DNA of 64,000 bases from Vibrio breoganii (GTDB lineage: Bacteria > Pseudomonadota > Gammaproteobacteria > Enterobacterales > Vibrionaceae), in the NCBI RefSeq assembly GCF_001677275.1, contig NZ_CP016178.1:558001-622000 (forward strand), written 5' to 3'. Below, one piece after another: positions 25,474-35,266 of this stretch. The notes under the pieces were generated by a model. The model was given only the letters and a program-made list of their open reading frames with translations. It had not been told where the DNA came from and ran no database searches. Within the stretch, counting starts at the first letter, position 1. Each line of letters starts with the position of its first letter. The translations under genes and the position numbers were made by a program.

Positions 25474-26450
25474 TGCAATGTCCACCCTCGTCTAAACCAC
25501 ATCAGTTGAATAGGCAGTAGCAAAAACAGCAACGGATAGCCAGAATCCACCCAAGGTTGTGCCGTGTCGTTTACGGCAAACAAGTTGCTTTGAATATCTT
25601 CATATACTTGCTCTACATCCGTTGAGTCATGAGTAAATAGCGTCATCGAACCATGCCCCGATTGAGCCAGTGCTTCAAGTTCTTGAATCTGTGTACTTGA
25701 TAAGCCTTGCGCTCCGTCGCGGCCACTGTCAGGGTTTTCACCCATCGCCCAAACCAAAACCTGGTGTTCTAAAGAGCCAAATTCTTGCTGCATTTTCTCA
25801 ATCGCTTTTTGGTCTGTTTTATCAGTCACGATCAGCACCGTCGAAGATACCTTTGATTCCTTTAACAGGCTTACCACTGGGTCTATAACCGATTCTGGCT
25901 TGCTTTGGTTATCCGGTAATAAAGTAGGGTGTAGCACATCTAAGAAGTAGCGAAACAGCTCTCTATCTTTGGTTACTGGCATTGCCACGTGAGAGCTTCC
26001 ACCGTAGACAACCAGCCCAGTCTTGGCATCGCCTCTTAGGTCAGCCAATTGTGAGATCTTCTGCTTAGCGCGCTCAAGACGAGAGGGCTGAATATCCGTT
26101 TGCGACATCGAGCCTGAAACATCAAGGGCGACGATCAACTCAGCGTTATCTTCAAAAAACGGTGACGCTTGTTTTTTCCATGTTGGGCCAGCCATCACGA
26201 GCGTAGATAACAGTGAGAAAACCAGAAACAGTTTCAGAGGGGTTAACCAACTGCCGCGTTGTTGATTCAGCGTTAGGTGCGCAATGATGTTCTTGGACAT
26301 TACAGATTGCCACTGAGCCACTAAATCCTCTTGCTTTGTCATTAGGCGCTGTATCGCGAGTAACGGGACTAGAGCCAATAACCACCATGGACGCATGAAA
26401 TGGAAATTGCTGATATCACCTGTCAGTCCCCAATCAAGTAAACTATTCAT
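25467..26450 (-). CDS. batB: BatB-like von Willebrand factor A protein
   Basis: 327 residues. Two N-terminal membrane helices frame a short segment (about 23-38 and 72-88), then a vWA domain with an intact metal-dependent adhesion site, DVSGS at 110-114, plus the later conserved Thr/Asp region (VLIVTDKTDQ), and a final membrane helix (PLLFLLLPIQLMWF). It overlaps batA by 8 bp. The vWA heads of BatA and BatB are thought to act as paired protein-binding modules at the inner membrane with the MoxR ATPase. Confidence 0.87.
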   Translation of the reverse strand: MNSLLDWGLTGDISNFHFMRPWWLLALVPLLAIQRLMTKQEDLVAQWQSVMSKNIIAHLTLNQQRGSWLTPLKLFLVFSLLSTLVMAGPTWKKQASPFFEDNAELIVALDVSGSMSQTDIQPSRLERAKQKISQLADLRGDAKTGLVVYGGSSHVAMPVTKDRELFRYFLDVLHPTLLPDNQSKPESVIDPVVSLLKESKVSSTVLIVTDKTDQKAIEKMQQEFGSLEHQVLVWAMGENPDSGRDGAQGLSSTQIQELEALAQSGHGSMTLFTHDSTDVEQVYEDIQSNLFAVNDTAQPWVDSGYPLLFLLLPIQLMWFRRGWTLQW

Positions 26451-27468
26451 TTGGCACCTCTTGCGTGCGAGTTAGCACCTCTTTTACACGCTTATTGCGC
26501 CTAGCTTGGCCTGCAAAAACAAACAGTGCAGCCAGCAAATTGAACATAAAACTGATGCCAAAAGCCCAGTGATGCAGACTATGACGAGGTCTATGAGTCA
26601 GTAGTTCGAATTCTTGCTGCTCTAGTTCATCAATGGTGGCGTACGCTTGGTCGAGCTCAGCTCGGTTCATTGCATGGAACATCTGTCCGCCAGTGATCTC
26701 AGATACTTTCTCTAGGGTAGGGAGATCCATTTTGTATCGCCCTTCGGTACTTGGGTCACCTATGGCTATGGTATAAATCTTCACGCCATACTTAGCGGCT
26801 ATCTCGGCCGCCTTAACGGGAGGCATTTTGGAGCTGGTGTCGTCACCGTCAGTCAATAAGATCATAACTCGTTGTTTGCTTTGCTCTTGTTCAAATACGG
26901 CAATTGAAAGGCCAATAGCATCACCGAAGGCAGTTTGGAATCCGGCATAGCCTAGCTGGACATTCTCCAATAGTGCCAACCATGTATTGGTATCTTCTGT
27001 AAACGGCGCTTGAACGTATGCCGCATCTGCAAACAAAATAAGCCCTAGTCGGTCGTGTTCACGTTGCTTAGCGAAATCACTGAGCACTTGTTTTGCAATG
27101 TATAGGCGATCGTGTTTATTGCCTTTCTCATCGGTAAAGTCTTTTTCAGACATGGAACCCGATAGATCCAGAGCGACCATGATCTCTCTCGCTGATTTTT
27201 TCTGCTCTATAGGTTCACCTACCCACATAGGCTTGGCAATGGCAGCCACCAAAGAGAGATAGCTAATGACTACTAATGCCCATTGGATCTTTCTTCTCTT
27301 TAGTAATGTCGCACTTTGCGACGGTTTATCTTCAGAGACAGAAACTAGGCGCTCAAAAAAGGGTACCTGTAGCGCATTCTTGGATTCCTTATAGGCAGGA
27401 ACAAGGCGATAAACCAAAAGTGGCAATATGGCCAGTAAAAAGGCGAGTGGGTATTCAAACTCAACCAT
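26443..27468 (-). CDS. batA: BatA-like von Willebrand factor A protein
   Basis: 341 residues: helix at 8-23, helix near 62-79, then a vWA domain with DLSGS at 101-105, a conserved LTDGDD motif, and a last membrane helix around 305-325 (WAFGISFMFNLLAALFVFAG). Same architecture as BatB, so they are ancient paralogues. It overlaps the DUF4381 gene by 8 bp. Confidence 0.88.
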   Translation of the reverse strand: MVEFEYPLAFLLAILPLLVYRLVPAYKESKNALQVPFFERLVSVSEDKPSQSATLLKRRKIQWALVVISYLSLVAAIAKPMWVGEPIEQKKSAREIMVALDLSGSMSEKDFTDEKGNKHDRLYIAKQVLSDFAKQREHDRLGLILFADAAYVQAPFTEDTNTWLALLENVQLGYAGFQTAFGDAIGLSIAVFEQEQSKQRVMILLTDGDDTSSKMPPVKAAEIAAKYGVKIYTIAIGDPSTEGRYKMDLPTLEKVSEITGGQMFHAMNRAELDQAYATIDELEQQEFELLTHRPRHSLHHWAFGISFMFNLLAALFVFAGQARRNKRVKEVLTRTQEVPNE

Positions 27469-27964
27469 GTCTCACCTCGTGATGTTTTATCCAATGAGCA
27501 GTCTGCGTATACAAACCTAAACTCTGTTGCTGATCGACACTCGCATTTGGCGAATAAGAAAGTGACGCTAGTAACCCATTAAACTGAGTTGAAAATTGGC
27601 TCCCTTGGCATTGTTTATCCAACCACTGTTCCCATTGCTCTCCAAGTAAAGGGGAGACTTGTTTGCGCGGGTAGGCATCAAGTGCGGTTTTGCGAAGCAA
27701 CTGAGGCAATCGCTCTAGCCCGTCGCTGCTTTTTTGTAGTTTCTCTAGCTCTTGCAAAGCCATACGGCGGTAGGCGTTGGCCTGATACTGGCGATAAGCA
27801 AGGTAAGCTCGATACAAGGCAAAGCAAACAATGATGCCAATCACAAGATACCAACCAGGAGCATTGGGAATCCATGATATGCCTTCGGGCAGAGAAGGCT
27901 CTGCCAACCCAGACATCATTGAGTTCATACTCGTGGGTTTAAGTGTTTCAGCGGTGGTACTCAT
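27461..27964 (-). CDS. DUF4381 membrane protein of the bat operon
   Basis: 167 residues. A single membrane helix (PGWYLVIGIIVCFALYRAYLAY, about residues 36-57) is followed by a cytoplasmic domain with the DUF4381 pattern (RRMALQELEKLQ, LPQLLRKTALDAYPRKQVSPLLGEQWEQWLD). Regularly found between DUF58 and batA genes; exact function unknown. Its start is 5 bp after the DUF58 stop codon. Confidence 0.8.
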   Translation of the reverse strand: MSTTAETLKPTSMNSMMSGLAEPSLPEGISWIPNAPGWYLVIGIIVCFALYRAYLAYRQYQANAYRRMALQELEKLQKSSDGLERLPQLLRKTALDAYPRKQVSPLLGEQWEQWLDKQCQGSQFSTQFNGLLASLSYSPNASVDQQQSLGLYTQTAHWIKHHEVRHG

Positions 27965-27969
27965 CTCAA

Positions 27970-28899
27970 TTAAGCTCCAAGTGCTTTTCGCAACTGCTGA
28001 TCAGCAGGTTGAACGGTATTGATTTTGATGACCGGGATTCGATATTTCTTAGCGACTCGGGTAAAGTTATCGAGTGTGTCAGTCACATCTTTAGCAAAGC
28101 GATCTTTTAGTTGAGCCTGCTTACCTGTAATTGCTAACTGCATCTCTCCATCACTGAGTACCATTTTGTCCAATTCCGCTAGGTTGTGCTCTAGGGGATC
28201 GGTCACATGGCATAACACCACATCATTGTGTTTGCACAAGGTTTTGATTTGCTCTTCACTTTGCTCGTTGTAGCCGTAGCCATCAGTGATCAAGATGACT
28301 AAGGCATCATGCTTAACCAAGCGCTTGGCCTGATGAAACAGTTTGCTAAATGAGTTTCCTTGAGAGTCTTCGGCGATGCCTACTTTCAACTGCTGATTTT
28401 TAATCACAATCTCATTTAAGATCTTCAATACGTGGTTGGCACTGCGCTGCGGGGCAATAGGCACCGCCATCGTATCGTTGTAGATAATGGCGCCGACGCG
28501 GTCTGTGGAGTCCGTGACCTTCCAGGCAATGAGAGCCGCGATTTCGGCCGCGATAACTGATTTCATTTTTCCCGTGCTACCAAAAAACATGTTGGTTCTT
28601 TGGTCAACGAGCAGGTAAACATTCCGCTCTCGTTCTTCAGAGAATATCTTTACATGCGGCTTACCTGTGCGCATGGTGACTTTCCAATCCATGGTGCGAA
28701 TGTCATCACCAATGTGGTAGTGACGCATTTCTTCAAAGTTCAGGCCTCGTCCACGAAGTTTCGATACGTGTCGTCCCGTTAATAGACTGTTCACGGGCTG
28801 TGGCGGCAGAAAATCAAAGCCAGTCGCCTTGTATTTCATTAAACGAAGCGACTTTAAATCCGTGTAGATTTGCGCGTCTATGGAATTGGATTTGGTCAT
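27970..28899 (-). CDS. DUF58 protein of the MoxR/bat operon
   Basis: 309 residues. Core DUF58 motif FEEMRHYHIGDDIRTMDWKVTMRTGKPHVKIF at about 55-86, followed by a vWA-like fold (NVYLLVDQRTNMFFG, ALVILITDGYGYNE). It has no membrane helix, so it is cytoplasmic, unlike the larger DUF58 proteins. Expected to work next to the MoxR ATPase, whose gene ends 11 bp upstream. Confidence 0.87.
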   Translation of the reverse strand: MTKSNSIDAQIYTDLKSLRLMKYKATGFDFLPPQPVNSLLTGRHVSKLRGRGLNFEEMRHYHIGDDIRTMDWKVTMRTGKPHVKIFSEERERNVYLLVDQRTNMFFGSTGKMKSVIAAEIAALIAWKVTDSTDRVGAIIYNDTMAVPIAPQRSANHVLKILNEIVIKNQQLKVGIAEDSQGNSFSKLFHQAKRLVKHDALVILITDGYGYNEQSEEQIKTLCKHNDVVLCHVTDPLEHNLAELDKMVLSDGEMQLAITGKQAQLKDRFAKDVTDTLDNFTRVAKKYRIPVIKINTVQPADQQLRKALGA

Positions 28900-28910
28900 G
28901 GGTTTCTCTC

Positions 28911-29879
28911 TTACGCTACTGCGACTTGAGACAAGATTTCATCAATAACGCGATCTGAGCTGACGCCTTCTGCTAATGCATCGTACGAAAGAATAAGGCG
29001 GTGACGAAGCACGCCATGCACCACGTCTCTCACATCATCTGGATCAACAAACTCTTTGCCTTTCAACCAAGCCATTGCGCGGGCGCACTTATCTAAAGCG
29101 ATAGTCGCCCTTGGGCTTGATCCTACTGCGATCCAGTTTGCAAGCTCAGAGTTGGGGTATTTCTCTGGTTGGCGAGTGGCAACAATAATGGATACCAAAT
29201 ATTTAAGTACCGCGTCACTGCAATAGATCTCTTGGATCTCTTCGCGCGCCGCGAATATACAAGCAGGATCGATAGGCTCTGGTTTTTCTGACGAAGGCTT
29301 TTCTTCACCGCGCACCATTTTGATGATCTGTTCTTCCGCATCGGCGTCTGGATAGTCCAGATTGATCTTCATGATGAATCGGTCCATCTGCGCTTCTGGA
29401 AGCGGGTAAGTACCTTCTTGTTCTACAGGGTTTTGTGTCGCGAGTACCATAAACAAATCGGGCAGTTTGTAGGTCTTGCCTGCAACCGTAATTTGTCGCT
29501 CTTCCATCGCTTCTAGCAAAGCGGCCTGCACCTTAGCGGGAGAGCGGTTAATCTCATCGGCCAGTAATAGGTTGTTGAAAACAGGGCCGGGCTGGAAGGT
29601 AAGGGTGGGTTTGCCGTCCACATCTTGATAAACCTCAGTACCGGTTACATCAGAAGGCAAAAGATCTGGGGTGAACTGCACACGGCCAAGATCAACGGAT
29701 AAAGCCGCTGCGAGCGCCTTAATTGAGCGAGTCTTTGCTGTACCTGGTAGACCCTCTAACAAAACATTGCCGTTGGTCAGTAGAGCAACCAACAGAGTAT
29801 CGACCATGTGTTGTTGTCCTATTACAGACTGCTGCATTTGCTTCTTAAGTAGCATTACCGTGTCTAAGGTTGAGCTCAT
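28911..29879 (-). CDS. MoxR-family AAA+ ATPase
   Basis: 322 residues. Walker A GLPGTAKT at 43-50, Walker B-type LLLADEINRSPAKVQAALLEAMEE, sensor 1 in MVLATQNPVEQEGTYPLPEAQMDRF, and the C-terminal lid domain. MoxR ATPases are chaperone-like and act on vWA proteins encoded beside them. First gene of the seven-gene operon (29879 down to 23532), with overlaps or gaps of at most 12 bp throughout, so probably one transcript. Confidence 0.93.
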   Translation of the reverse strand: MSSTLDTVMLLKKQMQQSVIGQQHMVDTLLVALLTNGNVLLEGLPGTAKTRSIKALAAALSVDLGRVQFTPDLLPSDVTGTEVYQDVDGKPTLTFQPGPVFNNLLLADEINRSPAKVQAALLEAMEERQITVAGKTYKLPDLFMVLATQNPVEQEGTYPLPEAQMDRFIMKINLDYPDADAEEQIIKMVRGEEKPSSEKPEPIDPACIFAAREEIQEIYCSDAVLKYLVSIIVATRQPEKYPNSELANWIAVGSSPRATIALDKCARAMAWLKGKEFVDPDDVRDVVHGVLRHRLILSYDALAEGVSSDRVIDEILSQVAVA

Positions 29880-30192
29880 GTTGTTACCCTTTGTTGTTTA
29901 CGTTGCTATAACGTTAATAAATACATATAGTTAAAGATAGTTTCTTCGCAGGTTTTGCGCTGAAAATGTTAAAGAAACAGTACTATCGTCAACTTTTGAT
30001 ATAACTATAGTGCCTACCATTAAAATTGTAATATGCTTTTGATTAATATCACGTATAAATCTAAGTCAATAGCTTTGTATCGGCTAATCCGTAAACTGTG
30101 AAACGTGAAAGGCACAAATCAAGTCAATCTCTAAGGGAAGCATGCGTTGGTTTGAAGTGTTTAATTTGAATTGAAACTATAGGAAACACACC
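29880..30192. other. Divergent intergenic region moxR / DUF1254
   Basis: 313 bp that must hold the bat-operon promoter (leftward) and the promoter of the DUF1254 gene (rightward). A/T-rich. I see no clear operator, sigma-54 element or structured leader; the only certain signal is the AGGAAA ribosome binding site before 30193. Confidence 0.5.
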
Positions 30193-31251
30193 ATGAAAAA
30201 ACTTGCTCTAAGTATCGCTCTAGGTCTTAACATTGTTGCTCTACCAACGCTAGCAGCTACAGAGGTTTCAACCCTTACGGATTTCTTCAGCGACAAAGGT
30301 GAAGTGACTACATCAGATAACTATGCAGTTTTTGAGACAGCACGTCAGTATGTGAAAACTCAAGAAAAGGTGGGTGTTAATAACTTCGAGCATAAACGTG
30401 TGCTTACTCCAACCGACGAACAGCCAGTGGTTCGAATGAACCGAGACACTTATTACTCAATGGCAGTAATTAATGTTTCAGAAGGCGCGACAGTAACGCT
30501 TCCAGAAATCCCAGAAGGCAAATACATGTCAATGGAAGTAATTACTGAAGATCACCGTATTCAAGCAATGCAGTATGGCTCAGGCACGTTTGACCTATCG
30601 ACTCATACTGGTGACCATGTCTACATCATTATTCGTACCGATGCGACGTTCACTGAAGCAGAAGTGCGTGAGATTCAAGACAAAATGAGCATTGAAGCGA
30701 AAGCAACAGCAGAGTTTACCGCTCCTCAAGTTCAAGAAGCGGCATTTGATAAGGTTGAAAAAGATCTGAAAACGCAAATGCCAGTGATTTTAAAACGTGA
30801 TGGCGCTCAAGCCACATTTGGTATGTTTACTGACCCAGATGATGAGTCTAAAGAACTGTTTACTAAAGAAAAATACGCAGTAGGCGCGGCAATCGGCTGG
30901 GGTGGTGCACAGCTTCAAGATAACGTCTATGAAGTATCAGGTAACTTCCCGGCAGATACCTGTCACCAAGCAACATTTGAAGACCCAGAGAACCAAGCGT
31001 TCTGGTCGGTAACTGTGTACAACAAGCAAGGTTTCATGTTTGCTGATGTTGCTAACGTAAGCTCTAACACAGCGACTAAGAATGCAGACGGTACATATAC
31101 AGTAAGCTTTGGTTGTGGTGATGATGCACCAAACAACATCGAAACCAAGAACGATTCAGGTATGTTTAACTTAGCATTCCGTCACTACATTCCAAGCCAA
31201 AAAATCCGTGATGGCTTCCGTGTGCTACCTTACGTTAAAGCAGTAAAGTAA
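30193..31251 (+). CDS. Exported DUF1254/DUF1214 protein, tandem copy A
   Basis: 352 residues: signal peptide (MKKLALSIALGLNIVALPTLA-A), DUF1254 core QPVVRMNRDTYYSMAVINV at about 77-95, HTGDHVYIIIRTDATFTEAE, then DUF1214 with AIGWGGAQLQDNVYEVSGNFP, CHQATFEDPENQAFWSVTVY and FGCGDDAPNN. Same length as copy B at 31454 and clearly a duplicate of it. Two Cys (in TCHQ and FGCG) are conserved in all three window paralogues and could form a disulfide. Function unknown; periplasmic by inference. Confidence 0.85.
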   Translation: MKKLALSIALGLNIVALPTLAATEVSTLTDFFSDKGEVTTSDNYAVFETARQYVKTQEKVGVNNFEHKRVLTPTDEQPVVRMNRDTYYSMAVINVSEGATVTLPEIPEGKYMSMEVITEDHRIQAMQYGSGTFDLSTHTGDHVYIIIRTDATFTEAEVREIQDKMSIEAKATAEFTAPQVQEAAFDKVEKDLKTQMPVILKRDGAQATFGMFTDPDDESKELFTKEKYAVGAAIGWGGAQLQDNVYEVSGNFPADTCHQATFEDPENQAFWSVTVYNKQGFMFADVANVSSNTATKNADGTYTVSFGCGDDAPNNIETKNDSGMFNLAFRHYIPSQKIRDGFRVLPYVKAVK

Positions 31252-31264
31252 GGGAGTAATTGGG

Positions 31265-31303
31265 GTGCTGGTTCCTAGGTTCCTGGGACCTAGGAACTAG
31301 CAC
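31265..31303 (+). repeat. Long hairpin with CCTAGG arms
   Basis: Stem of 16 bp (31265-31280 with 31288-31303, one G-T pair) around a 7-nt loop; the arms contain GTTCCTAGGT/ACCTAGGAAC. It lies 14 bp after the stop codon of copy A. No T-run, so not a classical terminator. It may limit read-through or protect the 3' end; it also shares CTAG richness with the arrays at 5562 and 22621. Confidence 0.75.
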
Positions 31304-31453
31304 CTAGATATACTTCTTACGCATATCATATATAGAAAACTGTAATTCGATTAAATAACGCTATTTGTTTATTCTCTTTTTCAGAGAGGCAGTGAGCACT
31401 TAGGGATAGAGAAACGGCTTATGCCCAGAATCTTTGATTTACCGGAGTACATA

Positions 31454-32512
31454 ATGAAAAAACTTGCACTAGCAGTTTCACTTGGTTTGGGTATCGCAGC
31501 TCTTCCTACCTTTGCAGCAACAGAAGTCTCTAGCGAAGCGGATTTCTTTAGTAAAGATGGAGAAATCACGACAGTAGAAAACTACGCAGTATTTGAAAGT
31601 TCTCGCCAAATTCTTAAAAACCAGGACCTCGCTGGTATCAACAAATTTCTTCACAAACGCCAACTAACTCCTACTGATCAACAACCTGTTGTTCGCATGA
31701 ACCGCGATACTTATTATTCAATGGCGGTTGTCGATGTATCTGAAGGCGCGTCTATCACACTGCCTGAAGTTCCAGAAGGCAAGTACCTATCTTATCAAGT
31801 GGTTACTGAAGACCACAGAATTCAAGCTATGGGTTACGGCGCGGGTACCTACGAGCTGAAAACTCACACGGGCGATCATGTCTATATCGTGGTTCGCCTA
31901 GATGCGACGTTCACAGAGGTAGAGGCTCGCAAGATTCAAGACCAAATGAGCATTGACGCTAACTCAAATAGAATGTTTACCGCTGAACAAGTTGATCAAG
32001 CCTCATTTGAAAAGGTGGAGATTGGGCTTAAATCGCAGATGCCAACTATCTTGAAGCGCGATGGTGGACAAGCGTTAACGGGCATGTTTACAGACCCTAA
32101 CGATGAGTCAAAAGAGCTATATACTGAAGAAAAATACTCAGTAGGTGCGGCAATAGGTTGGGGTGGTGCTCAGATGAAAGACAACATCTATGAAGTATCA
32201 GGAAACTACCCAGCAAACCAATGTCACCAAGCAACCTTTGAAGATCCAGCGAACCAAGCGTTCTGGTCTATCACTGTGTATGACAAAGCTGGGTTCATGT
32301 TTAACGATGTGGCAAACCTAAGCTCTAATACCGCGAAGCCTAACGCAGACGGCTCGTACACGATCAGCTTTGGTTGCGGTGAAGATGCACCAAACAACAT
32401 TCAAACAGCGAATGACTCAGGTGTATTCAATCTAGGCATTCGTCACTACATGCCTAGCCAAAAAGTAAAAGACGGCTATCGCATCTTGCCAACGGTTAAG
32501 GCTGTAAAATAA
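31454..32512 (+). CDS. Exported DUF1254/DUF1214 protein, tandem copy B
   Basis: 352 residues from the ATG at 31454, which has GGAG eight bases before it. Signal peptide MKKLALAVSLGLGIAALPTFA-A. It aligns without gaps to copy A through DUF1254 (QPVVRMNRDTYYSMAVVDV) and DUF1214 (AIGWGGAQMKDNIYEVSGNYP, CHQATFEDPANQAFWSITVY). Differences are spread evenly, so the duplication is not recent. A strong terminator follows at 32545, so A and B form one two-gene unit with the hairpin between them. Confidence 0.85.
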   Translation: MKKLALAVSLGLGIAALPTFAATEVSSEADFFSKDGEITTVENYAVFESSRQILKNQDLAGINKFLHKRQLTPTDQQPVVRMNRDTYYSMAVVDVSEGASITLPEVPEGKYLSYQVVTEDHRIQAMGYGAGTYELKTHTGDHVYIVVRLDATFTEVEARKIQDQMSIDANSNRMFTAEQVDQASFEKVEIGLKSQMPTILKRDGGQALTGMFTDPNDESKELYTEEKYSVGAAIGWGGAQMKDNIYEVSGNYPANQCHQATFEDPANQAFWSITVYDKAGFMFNDVANLSSNTAKPNADGSYTISFGCGEDAPNNIQTANDSGVFNLGIRHYMPSQKVKDGYRILPTVKAVK

Positions 32513-32544
32513 TTGATTGATTTGACGTAGGGTTAATCAGTGTT

Positions 32545-32576
32545 AAGCCCCGCTCTTTGCAGAGCGGGGCTTTTTT
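32545..32576 (+). terminator. Rho-independent terminator of the DUF1254 pair
   Basis: Perfect 12-bp stem AAGCCCCGCTCT/AGAGCGGGGCTT with a 4-nt loop and six Ts, 32 bp after the stop codon of copy B. Confidence 0.95.
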
Positions 32577-32601
32577 ATGGGAATTAGCTTGGTGAATTAC
32601 T

Positions 32602-33738
32602 CTATGAAGCAGGTTGGCTTTCTAGAGATCCGCTGGTGGACTGTCGTTTAGAGAGCACAAGATAGACCGCAATTTGCACGATGATCGCGACCAACACCAC
32701 CAGTGGAGAAGCGAGAACACCAGAAACAACGAAACTGATGAGCGCAATGCCACCATTGACAAGGGCATAAGGCAGCTGCGTTCTGAAGTGTTCGTACTGA
32801 TCACAACCCGCACCCGTTGAAGAAAGAATGGTGGTTTCTGAAATCGGTGAGCAGTGATCGCCAAATAAGCCACCGGATAAAACCGCGCCAATACAGACCA
32901 ACATAGGCGCATCAATAGCAAAGGCCGTTGGAATCACGAGCGGCATTAAGATGGCAAAGGTTCCCCACGAAGAACCGGTAGCAAAAGAGATAATCCCAGC
33001 GAGAAGAAACGCAACAGCAGGGACTAACCAATAAGGAAAGCCAGCTTGTGCCTGCTGCGCAATGTACGCAGCTGCGCCTAGCTCTTTGCCTACTGAGCTA
33101 AGTGCCCATGCAAGGATAAGAATCACCGCCACAGACATCATATTAGACATACCTTTTAGGTACACCTGAATACCATCGGAGAGTTTTCTCACACCATACA
33201 GCGCCATCAGGCCGATAAGTGTCATGGCCGCAAAAAAGTAGGCAGAAGATAACCCCGCTCTAAAGGTTGAACCTGAGACTTGTTGGAACGGGAAACCATG
33301 AGGAATCAGAATCGAGCACAGCACGATAAGCATCACCAGAAGTGGCGCCCATACAAAGCTTGTTTTGGCATTTTTGTGCTCAAACACATTGAGTGAGTCT
33401 TGGACTTTGCCAAAGTCTGAGCCTTGTTTAGCTAGTCTTTCCGCGTGAGCCATTGGACCAAAATCCAGCTTGAAAAATGACAAGATAGGAACGATTGCGA
33501 TAGCTAGGAAAGCATAGAATTGGTAAGGAATCGCGCCAATAAAGGCATCCCACTCACTCATACCTACCTCTAACGCCGTGAACTCCTTTTGAATCAGGCT
33601 CATGATGTACACGCCCCAACCAATAAAGGGAATCAAAATAGCCACAGGGGAAGCAGTAGAGTCAATAATGAACGCAAGCTTTTGACGAGAGACCTTGAGC
33701 TTATCAAACAGTGGCCTAAATACTGGACCCGCGATTAA
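32602..33738 (-). pseudogene. NhaC-family Na+/H+ antiporter, 5' end lost at an IS
   Basis: The frame covers about 378 residues of the C-terminal part of an NhaC-type antiporter: LIAGPVFRPLFDKLKVSRQKLAFIIDSTASPVA, several hydrophobic helices, and the conserved FATGSSWGTFAILMPLVIP and GGLFGDHCSPISETTILSSTGAGCD. It begins abruptly at the end of the IS3-family element (33739); the roughly 100-150 N-terminal residues expected for the family are missing. They are not found on the other side of the IS, so a deletion or inversion took place there. Inactive in all likelihood. Confidence 0.88.
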
Positions 33739-33746
33739 TGTAGTGG

Positions 33747-34924
<1,178 letters not shown>

Positions 34925-35266
34925 AGTTTCACCTGTTGTGTACGAGGTGCATTCTAGCACCTCTAATCAGGTGGCCAAATTAACTATGCCACTACAAACA
35001 TGTGTAGATGGTGACCTAAGGTTAATCACTATTAGTGCAAGGTTTTAATGTGGTTTGGCTAGAAGTGTGGGAGAAGGCTAAGATTTGATACTTTTATCAG
35101 TTATATAAATATGTATCTTCTTTTGTGAGAAAGAACCTAAGAGACCTTATTGTGATGGACAAAGTCTAACTATTGATATGTTAACAAGGAATAAAGTAAT
35201 GTGGTTACGCGAAACTGAGATGGAATCAAAAAAGATAAAGCTTGCGCCATTGAAGCGTGAACATGC

